Assembly: GCF_000243215.1 (NCBI RefSeq)
Contig: NZ_JH594596.1
Span: 309,560 to 373,559 of the forward strand
Direction: 5' to 3'
Length of the DNA: 64,000 bases
Origin: Odoribacter laneus YIT 12061
GTDB lineage: Bacteria; Bacteroidota; Bacteroidia; Bacteroidales; Marinifilaceae
Each line of letters opens with the position of its first letter. Within the stretch, counting starts at the first letter, position 1. This document shows, piece by piece, positions 19,135-27,856 of the stretch. Position numbers and translations under genes: made by a program. The notes under the pieces were generated by a model, which made no database searches, was not told the DNA's origin, and saw only the letters and a list, made by a program, of their open reading frames with translations.

Positions 19135-20325
19135 TTATGCCTTTAGTTTTTCGGCCATGGCATAAGCAATATTCCGGCAATCTTCTACGTCCTGAGATTT
19201 GGGTGAACCGGAAGCATCGGCATGGGGAGCTACGATTTCCCATTTCATTTTGTCTGCAAATTGAGTGAAACGGGGGAGTGCGCCTCCTGCCCAGGTTTTA
19301 TTGGTAAAAAAAGCCAGGTAGTGATTTTTGATACCCATATTTTCCAATTCACTTAAAAGGGTTTCCATAGTAGGAAAAATCCCACCGTTGTAAGAGCAAC
19401 TTCCCAAGATGACCCCTTTATACCGGAAAATATCGTTGATCATATAAGAAGGATGGGTTTTAGAGGTGTCGTGTATTCTGATTTTTTTTATACCTTTTTC
19501 TGCCAGAAAACGACCGATCAGATCGGCCATTTTTTCGGTATGACCGTACATACTGCTGAAAGCGATGACAACGCCTTCTTCGGTTTCATATTTACTCCAT
19601 TTATCGTATTTGGCGATGATTTCGGGAATGTGACTTCTCCAGATGGGGCCGTGGGTGGCACAAATCATACGGATAGCGAGACCCCCTAATTTTTTCAGAG
19701 CTGTTTGGGCCGGCATGCCATACTTTCCGACGATATTGGAATAATAACGGCTGATTTCTTCTTCCAGATACTCTAAATCTACCTGATCATCGAAGATTCC
19801 TCCGTCCAGTGTACCAAAAGCTCCGAATACATCCCCGCTGAATAATAATTGTTCTTTGGGCAAATAGGTGACCATGGTCTCCGGCCAGTGAAGCATGGGT
19901 ACCATATAAAAATTCAATTGCTGTTCTCCGAGGTTCAGACAGCTTCCTTCTTTTACTTCCAGAAGATTGGTATGAACGCCATAAAAGTTTTCCAGCATAG
20001 GGAAAGTTTTACTGTTTCCTACCAGGGTTAAATCCGGATAATGACAGAGAAGAGCTTTTATTGCTCCGGAATGATCCGGCTCCATATGGTTAATAATCAA
20101 ATAATCTACTTTTCTTCCGTTTAAGGTTGCTTCGAGACTTTCTATATAATCGTCCATGCGGCTTCTTTCTATGGTATCGATAACGGCTACCTTTTCGTCT
20201 ATAATGACGTAGGAGTTGTAAGCTACGCCTTTGGGAAGCGGCCAATAATTTTCAAATAAATGCGTTCTTCGGTCATTTACTCCGATCCAAAAGATGTTTT
20301 TTTTAATCTCTATTGCCTGATTCAT
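19135..20325 (-). CDS. fprA: Flavodiiron protein (FprA-type A flavoprotein)
   Basis: The 396-residue protein has a metallo-beta-lactamase-like diiron domain (about 1-250) with the ligand motif NHMEPDH (His80, Glu82, Asp84, His85), then SGDVFGAFG and ATHGPIW. A flavodoxin domain follows, with the FMN loop SSMYGHTEKMADLIG. Such proteins reduce O2 to water (or NO to N2O) in the cytoplasm of anaerobes, with electrons from rubredoxin or similar carriers. No rubredoxin domain is fused and none is encoded nearby. The gene is preceded by its own -7 box and lies downstream of the C1 peptidase terminator. Confidence 0.93.
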   Translation of the reverse strand: MNQAIEIKKNIFWIGVNDRRTHLFENYWPLPKGVAYNSYVIIDEKVAVIDTIERSRMDDYIESLEATLNGRKVDYLIINHMEPDHSGAIKALLCHYPDLTLVGNSKTFPMLENFYGVHTNLLEVKEGSCLNLGEQQLNFYMVPMLHWPETMVTYLPKEQLLFSGDVFGAFGTLDGGIFDDQVDLEYLEEEISRYYSNIVGKYGMPAQTALKKLGGLAIRMICATHGPIWRSHIPEIIAKYDKWSKYETEEGVVIAFSSMYGHTEKMADLIGRFLAEKGIKKIRIHDTSKTHPSYMINDIFRYKGVILGSCSYNGGIFPTMETLLSELENMGIKNHYLAFFTNKTWAGGALPRFTQFADKMKWEIVAPHADASGSPKSQDVEDCRNIAYAMAEKLKA

Positions 20326-20456
20326 ATAAATTGTATTTTGTGATTAGATTTAATTTATCTTATTCGTTTTAAAAACCGAAGAATAGATTCTGGCCGAAGG
20401 AATATTTTCAAACTTTCCTTATCGGTTCTAAAAAATAGAATTCTTCTGTCGGTATG

Positions 20457-20464
20457 CAAAGGTA
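20457..20464 (-). promoter_or_regulatory. Candidate -7 box of fprA
   Basis: TACCTTTG on the minus strand matches TAnnTTTG; about 125 bases of leader. No clear TTTG upstream, where the neighbouring terminator hairpin lies. Confidence 0.4.
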
Positions 20465-20499
20465 AAAAAAAGTCGTCATATACCATATGACGACTTTTT
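20464..20499 (-). terminator. Terminator after the C1 peptidase gene
   Basis: Perfect 15-base arms AAAAAGTCGTCATAT (20467-20481) and ATATGACGACTTTTT (20485-20499) with a 3-base loop and flanking A/T runs; 19 bases past the stop. Confidence 0.85.
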
Positions 20500-20517
20500 A
20501 AACTCATTTCTTATCGA

Positions 20518-21723
20518 TTATTTAATTCCTAATTTATCTTTTAATGCCTGAGGAAGAGCATCTTTATGAATCATAATAGAAGTCGTTTTGTATGCTACAA
20601 ACGGATAGGAAGCATATAAATAACCGTGGTATTGGTTATAATCTCCCCAAGAGTTTTTAATAATGAAATATTTGTTTCCATTCTGATCGACAGCCTTCCC
20701 GACAGCATGCATTCCGTGGTCGTCAGTGGTCTGGAAATTATCGAAAGCTTCTTGACGCATTTCCTGGGTGATGGTTTTTTCTTTGCCCGGTTTTTCTAAC
20801 AATTTAGCTTGTTTGTCTTCCTTTTTCATCTTTACCCATTTTGCAATTTCAGCATCACTGGTTTCTGTATTTTCCATATCCGGAACAATGGCAATTCCGT
20901 CTCTTAAGAATCCGATTTCAGAAACGTCAGATCCCCAGGAGAACGTATAACCGTTGTCAATGGCTTTGTCCAATACTTCCATCAACTCATCCAACGGAAG
21001 GTTGTAACTTTCTTCCCCAATCCAGTTGTCGGGAACTTCCAGCGCAAATTTTGTATAGAAAGGATGATGGGTGAAAGAAGTCAGACTGATATAGTCGTCC
21101 ATATTTAATCCGGTAGACTGGTAGAAAGACATAGGAGTATATTCTTTTCCCCGGAAGGTGAATTTTTCCGGTTTGGCGCCTAGGTAAGCATCCAGAATGC
21201 CGTCGAATCCCTTTTTCCAGGCTGTACTTAATTTTTTATTCGGATTTGATACGATCACTTTCAGATAAGCTCCGAGCACTCCGTCGAGCTCCGCATGAGC
21301 GTGTATATTTTCTCCGTAATTTAAGCCACTGTATATTTCCAGCGGAACGATACCGTAGTTTTTGATAGCCCAGTTAACATCGGCGGAAGCTCCTCCCTGT
21401 GCAAAATTCATACAACCGTGCATACGGACGTATTTATCTGCTTTTTCGTTATATGTATTCCAAACGATATACATAGGAGCTAAGCTTACACTGTCTTTAC
21501 CAAGACGCATCATTTCCGATTCCAGAAAGGAAATGGTCGACCAGGACCAGCAGGTACCGGCTCTATCCTGAGATTTTACGGAAGTAGCAGGCAAACGTTT
21601 GAGTTCTGTAAACTGATAACCTTGTTTTTCTTCTTCTTTTTTCTTTTTCTTGCTGTTACCTGCCGTTGCTACTGTAGCGAGAGCCAGCAACAAGCTAAAC
21701 ATTAAAAGTGCGGTTTTTCTCAT
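20518..21723 (-). CDS. Secreted C1-family cysteine peptidase (bleomycin-hydrolase-like)
   Basis: A 401-residue papain-fold peptidase with signal peptide (MRKTALLMFSLLLALATVATA) and then a short Lys/Glu-rich stretch. Catalytic residues are visible: Cys58 in QDRAGTCWSWS, His339 in DDHGMHAVGKAV and Asn357 in IIKNSWGDY. The order and spacing fit the bleomycin hydrolase/aminopeptidase C (C1B) branch, but unlike the cytoplasmic aminopeptidase this one is exported to the periplasm or surface. No propeptide or sorting domain is obvious. It probably degrades peptides for nutrition; the substrate is unknown. Confidence 0.88.
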   Translation of the reverse strand: MRKTALLMFSLLLALATVATAGNSKKKKKEEEKQGYQFTELKRLPATSVKSQDRAGTCWSWSTISFLESEMMRLGKDSVSLAPMYIVWNTYNEKADKYVRMHGCMNFAQGGASADVNWAIKNYGIVPLEIYSGLNYGENIHAHAELDGVLGAYLKVIVSNPNKKLSTAWKKGFDGILDAYLGAKPEKFTFRGKEYTPMSFYQSTGLNMDDYISLTSFTHHPFYTKFALEVPDNWIGEESYNLPLDELMEVLDKAIDNGYTFSWGSDVSEIGFLRDGIAIVPDMENTETSDAEIAKWVKMKKEDKQAKLLEKPGKEKTITQEMRQEAFDNFQTTDDHGMHAVGKAVDQNGNKYFIIKNSWGDYNQYHGYLYASYPFVAYKTTSIMIHKDALPQALKDKLGIK

Positions 21724-21824
21724 TTTAAATTTATTTTAAAAGTTTGTTGTCCACTTTTCATTCTGGCTTTATGGACGTTTATAGTTTAATTTTAGATCTC
21801 TATTGGGGGATAAAGATAATGATT

Positions 21825-22718
21825 TTATTCAATAGGAGGAATTTCGTCCTGAAGAAAGCGATATTTCCGGTTACAAATGGCGATAAAGATAACGCCGGCA
21901 ATCAGCATGATTAAGGTATCCAAATGAGAAGCTGTCGGATGGAGATCCTTAAATAAGGCATGTGTTTGTAAGGCAGAAGCGTCTGAAGTAAAGGTTACAG
22001 CAGCTAAGAAGTTGTTGGCCAGATGTAATCCGATAGCTAGTTCCAGTCCGTCGTCTTTTATTGCGATAAATCCCAGTATTAGTCCCATCAGCATGTATTG
22101 GGGAAGGGCAACTTCTATTCCGAAAGCTTTAATTTCCGGATTACTGATATGCATAAGCCCGAAAAGAATAGCGATCAGGAAAAAGGCAACCCATTTAGAC
22201 TTAAAAAGAAGCGCGGCGCCTTGCATCAGGTATCCCCGGAAAAGAATTTCTTCAAAAGCCGTCTGAAAAGGGAGAAATATCAGGGAAATGATTACCAGTA
22301 TAAGGAAGTTGACCGGATCAAACTGAAACAAAATATCCGAATCGTTTGACGTCCCTATTGTAATGGCAAACGTGATAAGGGTGAGAATACTCCAGATTGC
22401 GGCACCGAAACCCAATCGCTTCCAGTCGAATTTCGGACGTCCCGTAACAATGTCCAAATATTTCTTTTTTTGAATGAAATGAATACAAAGAAAAAGAGCT
22501 ATAAAGCCGCCTACGAAAGTAAATAATGTAAGGGCAAGACCTGCATTCGTGGAGGTCAAGGTACCTATATTTCCTTGCATGGCAGCTTCCGGATTTTGGA
22601 TAATCAGGTAGACGGCCAGTGGCAGACTTGCAATTTGTATGGCAACGAAAACGATAAGAAGGGTGAGTACATAAAAAGTCCAGTGATTTTTTCCCCTGTA
22701 CGCTTTTTCCAGAAACAT
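21825..22718 (-). CDS. CPBP-family intramembrane metalloprotease
   Basis: The 297-residue, strongly hydrophobic protein has about eight membrane segments and the CAAX-protease/bacteriocin-processing (Abi) motifs: FEEILFRGYLMQ (Glu-Glu and Arg), FGLMHISNPE (His) and HLANNFLAAV (Asn/His). Members are membrane proteases, in bacteria often of unknown substrate. The gene starts 20 bases after the end of ftsK on the same strand, so it is probably translated from the ftsK transcript. A separate hydrophilic tail (NRKYRFLQDEIPPIE) closes the protein. Confidence 0.88.
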   Translation of the reverse strand: MFLEKAYRGKNHWTFYVLTLLIVFVAIQIASLPLAVYLIIQNPEAAMQGNIGTLTSTNAGLALTLFTFVGGFIALFLCIHFIQKKKYLDIVTGRPKFDWKRLGFGAAIWSILTLITFAITIGTSNDSDILFQFDPVNFLILVIISLIFLPFQTAFEEILFRGYLMQGAALLFKSKWVAFFLIAILFGLMHISNPEIKAFGIEVALPQYMLMGLILGFIAIKDDGLELAIGLHLANNFLAAVTFTSDASALQTHALFKDLHPTASHLDTLIMLIAGVIFIAICNRKYRFLQDEIPPIE

Positions 22719-22738
22719 AATTGTTGAATTTACAAAAG

Positions 22739-25294
22739 TTAAAATTTATCTCCGAGATTTTTTAATAATAGTTCCAGACTATATTCATCGGGAATCAGCA
22801 CCTGTCGGGCTTTGCTCCCTTCAAAGGGACCTACAATGCCTGCGGCCTCCAGTTGATCTACAATGCGTCCCGCCCGGTTATACCCGATAGAAAAACGGCG
22901 CTGTATAGAGGAAGTCGAACCCTGTTGGGAGTTCACCACTAATTTAGCGGCTTCTTCAAATAAAGGATCTTTCACTCCCAGATCGGCTTCTTGAATATTA
23001 CTTCCTCCCTCGTTTTCCGGAATGTATTCCGGTAGGGCGAAAGCGGAAGGATAAGATTGCTGGGAAGCAATAAAATGAGTGATCGCATCGATCTCCGGCG
23101 TATCGACAAAAGCACATTGCACCCGGGTCATTTCGTTTCCTACAGAGATCAGCATATCCCCCCTTCCGATGAGTTGGTTTGCTCCGGGGGAATCCAGAAT
23201 GGTGCGGGAATCAATCATTGAAGCAACTTTAAAAGCAATGCGAGCCGGGAAATTGGCCTTGATCACACCGGTAATGATGTTGGTAGACGGTCGTTGGGTC
23301 GCGATGATCATGTGTATCCCGACAGCCCGTGCTAATTGGGCAATGCGGGCGATGGGCTGTTCCACATCTTTGCCGGCAGTCATGATCAGGTCGGCAAATT
23401 CGTCGACTACTACCACAATGTAAGGCAGGTATTTATGTCCTTTTACAGGATTTAACTGGCGTTTTATAAATTTCTCGTTGTATTCTTTGATGTTTCTCAC
23501 CTGAGCTTCTTTCAACAGATTGTATCGGTTGTCCATCTCGATACAAAGGGAATTTAAGGTATTGATTACCTTAGAGGTTTCTGTGATGATGGCGTCTTCC
23601 TCATCCGGTAATTTTGCCAGAAAGTGTTTTTCGATAATCGAGTAAATGCTGAGTTCTACTTTTTTGGGATCTACCATCACGAATTTTAACTGGGAAGGGT
23701 GCTTCTTGTAGAGGAGAGAAGTGATGATGGCGTTTAATCCTACGGATTTCCCCTGACCTGTAGCACCGGCTACCAATAAGTGAGGCATTTTGGCCAGATC
23801 AAAAGTATAGGTTTCGTTTGAAATGGTACGTCCTAAAGCTACCGGAAGGGCATATTTGGATTCCTGAAATTTTTTGGAGGCGAGTATACCACGCATCGAA
23901 ACGATTTCAGGGTTTTGATTAGGCACTTCTATTCCAATCGTACCTGCGCCCGGAATAGGGGCTATGATACGAATTCCTAGAGCGGCCAAACTTAGAGCGA
24001 TGTCGTCTTCCAGGTTCTTAATCTTGGAAATCTTTACGCCTGGAGCCGGAATAATTTCGTAAAGGGTTACTGTCGGACCGATGGTGGCTTTTATCTTGAC
24101 AATTTCAATTTTATAATTTTTAAGTGTTTCGACGATTTTATTTTTATTTTCGTCTAATTCGTGCTGCGTTACTTTAGGGTTCCCTGTAGAATGTTCTTCC
24201 AATAAATCGAGGGCTGGATAACAATAATGGGATAGGTCGAGTGTTGGGTCATAATCTTCTTCGGGCTGAAGATTTCTGCTGACCGTTTCTTCTTGCTTTT
24301 CATTGCTAACCGTTAGTTCTACGTTTTCCCCTTCCTCTTCTTTCCCCTCATCGAAAGGGAGGTCTTCCGCTTGCCCGTTTGTAAAGGTTGTTTCTTGTTG
24401 TATATCCGATTTCGTTGGGAATTCAGTGCCTTTAGCTGGGAAAGTATAAGGTGTGCTATCTTCTGCAACCTCTTCATTTTTCCGGAGATAGTCTTTACCG
24501 GGATTAAACTCGTCTTCCAGAGAGATAAACGGGGGAAGGGTTTCGTCGAGGGGAGGCTCTGTCCTAGATGTTGTATACGGTTGGGACAGAGGAATATCGG
24601 TTTCCGTTTCTTCTCCGCTCTGGTTGGTCGAAGATTCCGGTGTTTTTTCAACTTTTTTCGGAATCAGACTTTTGAAGTAAGCTACGCATTTATAAAAAGC
24701 TTTTTCGAATCCGAAAAACAGGATGATGGCAAAAGTCAGTAAAAGCAGGAAAAAGGTCCCGATTCCTCCGATAAGGGAATTCAGCCACTGAGTGACAAAA
24801 TATCCATGTGCTCCGCCCGGATAAAGATAAGATCTTTGTAGGTCGAACACAGAATAGAACAAATCGGAAATATAACCCAAAAACACCGAAAACCAGATGA
24901 TCAATACGATACTGAAAAAAATTTTTTTCGGGTATCCGGTAATTTCTTTGCCGGCAATTCGAATACCGGAGAGGATAAGTATATAACAAAATATAAAAGA
25001 GGAGATACCGAACCATCTGTTGATCAGCAGATCGGAACACCAGGCTCCCAGATTGCCGGCCGGATTTGCAGCGGTTATTTCCGGGTTACTTACAATTTGC
25101 CGGAGACCTTTATCGATAAGACTTTGGTCAATTCCTCCTGTAAAGAAAAAACCGATAAATGAAAATAAGAGATAAAGGGAAAATAGAATAAAAGCCAGTC
25201 CGATAATAAAACGGGTACGGGGTTCTTTTAAAAAGGATAACGCAGCTTCTGACTGTTTTTTTTCATGAGTCCGTCGGTTTATATTTTTTTTCAT
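22739..25294 (-). CDS. ftsK: DNA translocase FtsK
   Basis: An 851-residue septal DNA motor. The N-terminal 200 residues hold four to five membrane helices. About 200 residues of acidic, low-complexity linker follow. The motor domain has Walker A GATGQGKSVGLN (about residues 510-520) and Walker B VVVVDEFADLIMTAG. The C-terminal gamma winged helix is QRRFSIGYNRAGRIVDQLE, which reads orienting sequences in DNA. FtsK aligns chromosome termini at division and activates XerCD recombination. ATG 25294 (MKKNINRR) is chosen: an upstream TTG would lie within a TAnnTTTG promoter box at 25343-25350. Followed closely by the CPBP protease gene. Confidence 0.95.
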   Translation of the reverse strand: MKKNINRRTHEKKQSEAALSFLKEPRTRFIIGLAFILFSLYLLFSFIGFFFTGGIDQSLIDKGLRQIVSNPEITAANPAGNLGAWCSDLLINRWFGISSFIFCYILILSGIRIAGKEITGYPKKIFFSIVLIIWFSVFLGYISDLFYSVFDLQRSYLYPGGAHGYFVTQWLNSLIGGIGTFFLLLLTFAIILFFGFEKAFYKCVAYFKSLIPKKVEKTPESSTNQSGEETETDIPLSQPYTTSRTEPPLDETLPPFISLEDEFNPGKDYLRKNEEVAEDSTPYTFPAKGTEFPTKSDIQQETTFTNGQAEDLPFDEGKEEEGENVELTVSNEKQEETVSRNLQPEEDYDPTLDLSHYCYPALDLLEEHSTGNPKVTQHELDENKNKIVETLKNYKIEIVKIKATIGPTVTLYEIIPAPGVKISKIKNLEDDIALSLAALGIRIIAPIPGAGTIGIEVPNQNPEIVSMRGILASKKFQESKYALPVALGRTISNETYTFDLAKMPHLLVAGATGQGKSVGLNAIITSLLYKKHPSQLKFVMVDPKKVELSIYSIIEKHFLAKLPDEEDAIITETSKVINTLNSLCIEMDNRYNLLKEAQVRNIKEYNEKFIKRQLNPVKGHKYLPYIVVVVDEFADLIMTAGKDVEQPIARIAQLARAVGIHMIIATQRPSTNIITGVIKANFPARIAFKVASMIDSRTILDSPGANQLIGRGDMLISVGNEMTRVQCAFVDTPEIDAITHFIASQQSYPSAFALPEYIPENEGGSNIQEADLGVKDPLFEEAAKLVVNSQQGSTSSIQRRFSIGYNRAGRIVDQLEAAGIVGPFEGSKARQVLIPDEYSLELLLKNLGDKF

Positions 25295-25342
25295 TCGTAA
25301 ACGCTTCTCTAAAATTGTAGGTAAAAATATAAATATCTGATA

Positions 25343-25350
25343 CAAAAATA
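25343..25350 (-). promoter_or_regulatory. Candidate -7 box of ftsK
   Basis: TATTTTTG on the minus strand matches TAnnTTTG; gives about 42 bases of leader to ATG 25294. Confidence 0.45.
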
Positions 25351-25411
25351 CTTAATGAAATAGAATAAGAATTTGCCTGCTTTCAATTTTGCTTTTGCAA
25401 GATACAAATTA

Positions 25412-25441
25412 ATTGAAAACTGAAAATTGAAAATTGAAAAT
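25412..25441. repeat. Short tandem repeat, (N)TGAAAA x4
   Basis: Four near-identical heptamers (TTGAAAA/CTGAAAA) run head to tail in the gap between ftsK and the acyl-CoA ligase. Non-coding; a slippage-prone tract. Confidence 0.7.
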
Positions 25442-25472
25442 TATTTTAAAAAGGAGGGAGAGAACTGTAAAA

Positions 25473-25566
25473 TATACCCCGGTATTCCTCTGTTTTTCCG
25501 GGCTCTTCGAAAGAAATAAGGGAAATCTTCCGAAAAGAGAAAAATTCCGAGGTATACCGGGGTATA
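25473..25566. repeat. Long inverted repeat, 18-base arms
   Basis: TATACCCCGGTATTCCTC (25473-25490) is the reverse complement, at 17 of 18 positions, of 25549-25566, with 58 bases between. The interior partly pairs as well. It begins 8 bases after the ligase stop in the minus direction and may act as its terminator, though it is larger than usual. Confidence 0.65.
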
Positions 25567-25573
25567 AACAATA

Positions 25574-27220
25574 TTATTGATAAAGGAAACGTTTTATACT
25601 CCGTTTCGGTGTTTTTTCAAATTCTTCGTTGTAAATTTTAATTTTCGAAAGCTGACTATAAGCCGGTAATTGCTGGTTGAGTTCTTTCAGATTTTCGTTC
25701 ATGATTTTAGGTAGATCATCGTCTTGAATATGATCGTTACCGGCGGCTTCAAAATCCGGATATACGAGAGCGACCAATTTTCCTTCCTGTTCGATGACGA
25801 TGGATTCCATCACATATACCATCGTATTCAGCTTGTCTTCGATTTCTTCGGGATAGATATTTTGTCCGCTGGGACCTAGCAACATGTTTTTACTGCGTCC
25901 TTTGATAAAAAGGTTGCCTTCTGCATCGATAAGTCCTAGATCTCCTGTGTGCAACCAACCGTCTTTGTCGATAGCGGCAGCGGTTGCTTCCGGATTTTTA
26001 TAATATCCCTCCATGACACAATCCCCTTTTGCCAGGATTTCTCCTACGATGTGTTGGGGATCTTCCGAATCGATTTTCAGTTGTACCCGGGAGACTGCTT
26101 TTCCGCAGGAACCCTGACGGAAATATCTCCAATCTTCATAGCTTAAAAGAGGACCGCATTCTGTCATCCCGTATCCTACAGTATAGGGAAAATGAATCGA
26201 TCTGAGGAAATTTTCTACTTCTTTGTTTAAGGCAGCTCCTCCGATGATCAATTGTTTAAATTTGCCGCCCAAGGCATCCATGAGTTTCTGGCGAATTGAA
26301 TCCTTGATTTTATCATTGATAACCGGGATATTCATCAGCAGCCGGATATGCGGTTTTTCAATGGCCGGGAAAATTTTCTTCCGGATAATTTTTTCGATGA
26401 TCAAGGGTACGGTAATGATCAGATCCGGTTTTACTTCCGCAAAAGCGTCTGCTATGATTTTGGGAGAAGGGGTACGGGAAAGGAAATGAATATGTGTCCC
26501 GTTTACGAACTGATAGATGAATTCAAAGGCAAGCCCGTACATATGAGCCATCGGCAACATACATACGATTTGTTCTCCCGGGTTATACCCCAGTACTTCG
26601 ATTCCGAATTTCATATTGGTCCACAGGCTGCGGTAAGGGAGCATAACACCTTTGGAGAAACTGGTGGTACCGGAAGTATAGTTAATAACTGCCAGCTCGT
26701 CCAACTGATCGTATTTATAGGTTACGTTTTCCGCTTTAAACCGTTCGGGGTATTTTTTCCCGAACAATTCATTCAACCGTTCGCGCGCCTCGGTCAGGGA
26801 TTCTTTATTCGAATGCCGCAAGGAATAATCTTCTATGCGAATGATACCATCCAGATTAGGCATAGCATTTTCGTCCAGGTTTTCCCACACTATATCTCCT
26901 GCAAAGAGAAGACGGGATTCCGAATGATTGACAATGTGGTGAATATTGTCCGGTTTAAATTCGTTTAAAATGGGAACGGCAACGGCTCCATAGGTCAAGG
27001 TCGCCAGAAAAGCAATTCCCCAGCTCGACATATTGCGGCTGCATAGAGCAATTTTATCCCCCTTTTTAATACCACTGTGTTCAAAAAGTATATGTAATTT
27101 TTCAATTTTCCGGGCTACATCTTTATAAGAAGAAGTGGCCCCTTTAAAATCTGTGAGTGAAGGTTTGTCCCAATTTTTTTTTATACTTTCTTCAATGTAT
27201 TGTATAAAGCTTTCTTCCAT
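25574..27220 (-). CDS. Long-chain acyl-CoA ligase / AMP-forming synthetase, copy 1
   Basis: The 548-residue adenylate-forming enzyme has the ATP loop NYTSGTTSFSKGV, the acyl/adenylate motif YGMTECGPL, GWLHTGDLG, the linker KGRSKNMLLGPSGQNIYPEE, and a closing TPKRSIKR with the candidate catalytic Lys. Family members activate carboxylic acids, usually fatty acids, to acyl-CoA through an acyl-AMP intermediate. It is soluble or peripherally bound. A paralogue of exactly the same length lies on the opposite strand beyond gadB. A -7 box stands 20 bases before the ATG. The acid chain length cannot be told from sequence. Confidence 0.88.
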   Translation of the reverse strand: MEESFIQYIEESIKKNWDKPSLTDFKGATSSYKDVARKIEKLHILFEHSGIKKGDKIALCSRNMSSWGIAFLATLTYGAVAVPILNEFKPDNIHHIVNHSESRLLFAGDIVWENLDENAMPNLDGIIRIEDYSLRHSNKESLTEARERLNELFGKKYPERFKAENVTYKYDQLDELAVINYTSGTTSFSKGVMLPYRSLWTNMKFGIEVLGYNPGEQIVCMLPMAHMYGLAFEFIYQFVNGTHIHFLSRTPSPKIIADAFAEVKPDLIITVPLIIEKIIRKKIFPAIEKPHIRLLMNIPVINDKIKDSIRQKLMDALGGKFKQLIIGGAALNKEVENFLRSIHFPYTVGYGMTECGPLLSYEDWRYFRQGSCGKAVSRVQLKIDSEDPQHIVGEILAKGDCVMEGYYKNPEATAAAIDKDGWLHTGDLGLIDAEGNLFIKGRSKNMLLGPSGQNIYPEEIEDKLNTMVYVMESIVIEQEGKLVALVYPDFEAAGNDHIQDDDLPKIMNENLKELNQQLPAYSQLSKIKIYNEEFEKTPKRSIKRFLYQ

Positions 27221-27240
27221 GATGATTTATTTAGCGGCCT

Positions 27241-27248
27241 CAAATATA
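27241..27248 (-). promoter_or_regulatory. Candidate -7 box of acyl-CoA ligase copy 1
   Basis: TATATTTG on the minus strand, exact TAnnTTTG; predicted leader about 14 bases. No -33 TTTG at standard distance. Confidence 0.5.
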
Positions 27249-27377
27249 ACTCTTTATATATTAAAACGGAAAGAAAAAAAGAAATTTAGGATTTCTACAG
27301 GAAGTATAGGGAAAAGTAGAAAAAGAAACTGAAAAAGTGTGCATGCTGTCATTTTTCCTTTTGCCCATCATTCTGTA

Positions 27378-27677
27378 ATGAAAATATGCTGGCTCATAAA
27401 AGTAACCCACGAAGCGAGAAAAGCGGTGGATGATTTTTACGAAAACAGTATCCGTATCTTTTTCAAACTCTATGGGACTTAGGTCACCGGTTATGCTGTT
27501 TATCTGGGGGAAGATGCTGCCGACAATCCCCTGCAGAATCCATTAGTCGATTTTACAAAGGCTGTCTCTTCCGCTGAAAAACTGGAGCGGATACGAAATA
27601 TATTGCCTCCTTTTATCAGAGAAGAGGGGACTGCTTATTACGACCGATTCCGTGGGGATATCCTGATTTCCGTGTAA
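27378..27677 (+). pseudogene. Unidentified 99-codon frame with one internal TAG
   Basis: From ATG 27378 a frame runs 34 codons (…DFYENSIRIFFKLYGT) to TAG at 27480-27482 and continues in the same frame for 64 codons (VTGYAVYLGEDAADNP…, …RFRGDILISV) to TAA at 27675. The amino-acid composition looks like a real globular protein, so this is probably a remnant of a gene broken by one nonsense mutation; upstream sequence may also have been lost. I do not recognise the family. It fills most of a 636-base gap between ligase copy 1 and gadB. Confidence 0.5.
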
Positions 27678-27741
27678 ATCCCGGAATCGAACTTCCTAGC
27701 CACAAAGAGGGTGGTTCGCTAAAACTTGTTTCTGAATAAAC

Positions 27742-27796
27742 AAAAGAAGAAGCTGTCCTCCGGGTAAAATTTTACTTGGGGACAACTTCCTCTTTT
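27742..27796 (-). terminator. Terminator-like hairpin after gadB
   Basis: AAAAGAAGAAGCTGTCC pairs imperfectly with GGGGACAACTTCCTCTTTT around an A/T loop, 61 bases downstream of the gadB stop. Its ends resemble the arms of the inverted repeat at 33184-33397. Confidence 0.55.
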
Positions 27797-27856
27797 CAAG
27801 TTAAATATTTCAAGAGATGTCGGATATAACCTTCCTTTCGGTCGCTTGCAGAACTA

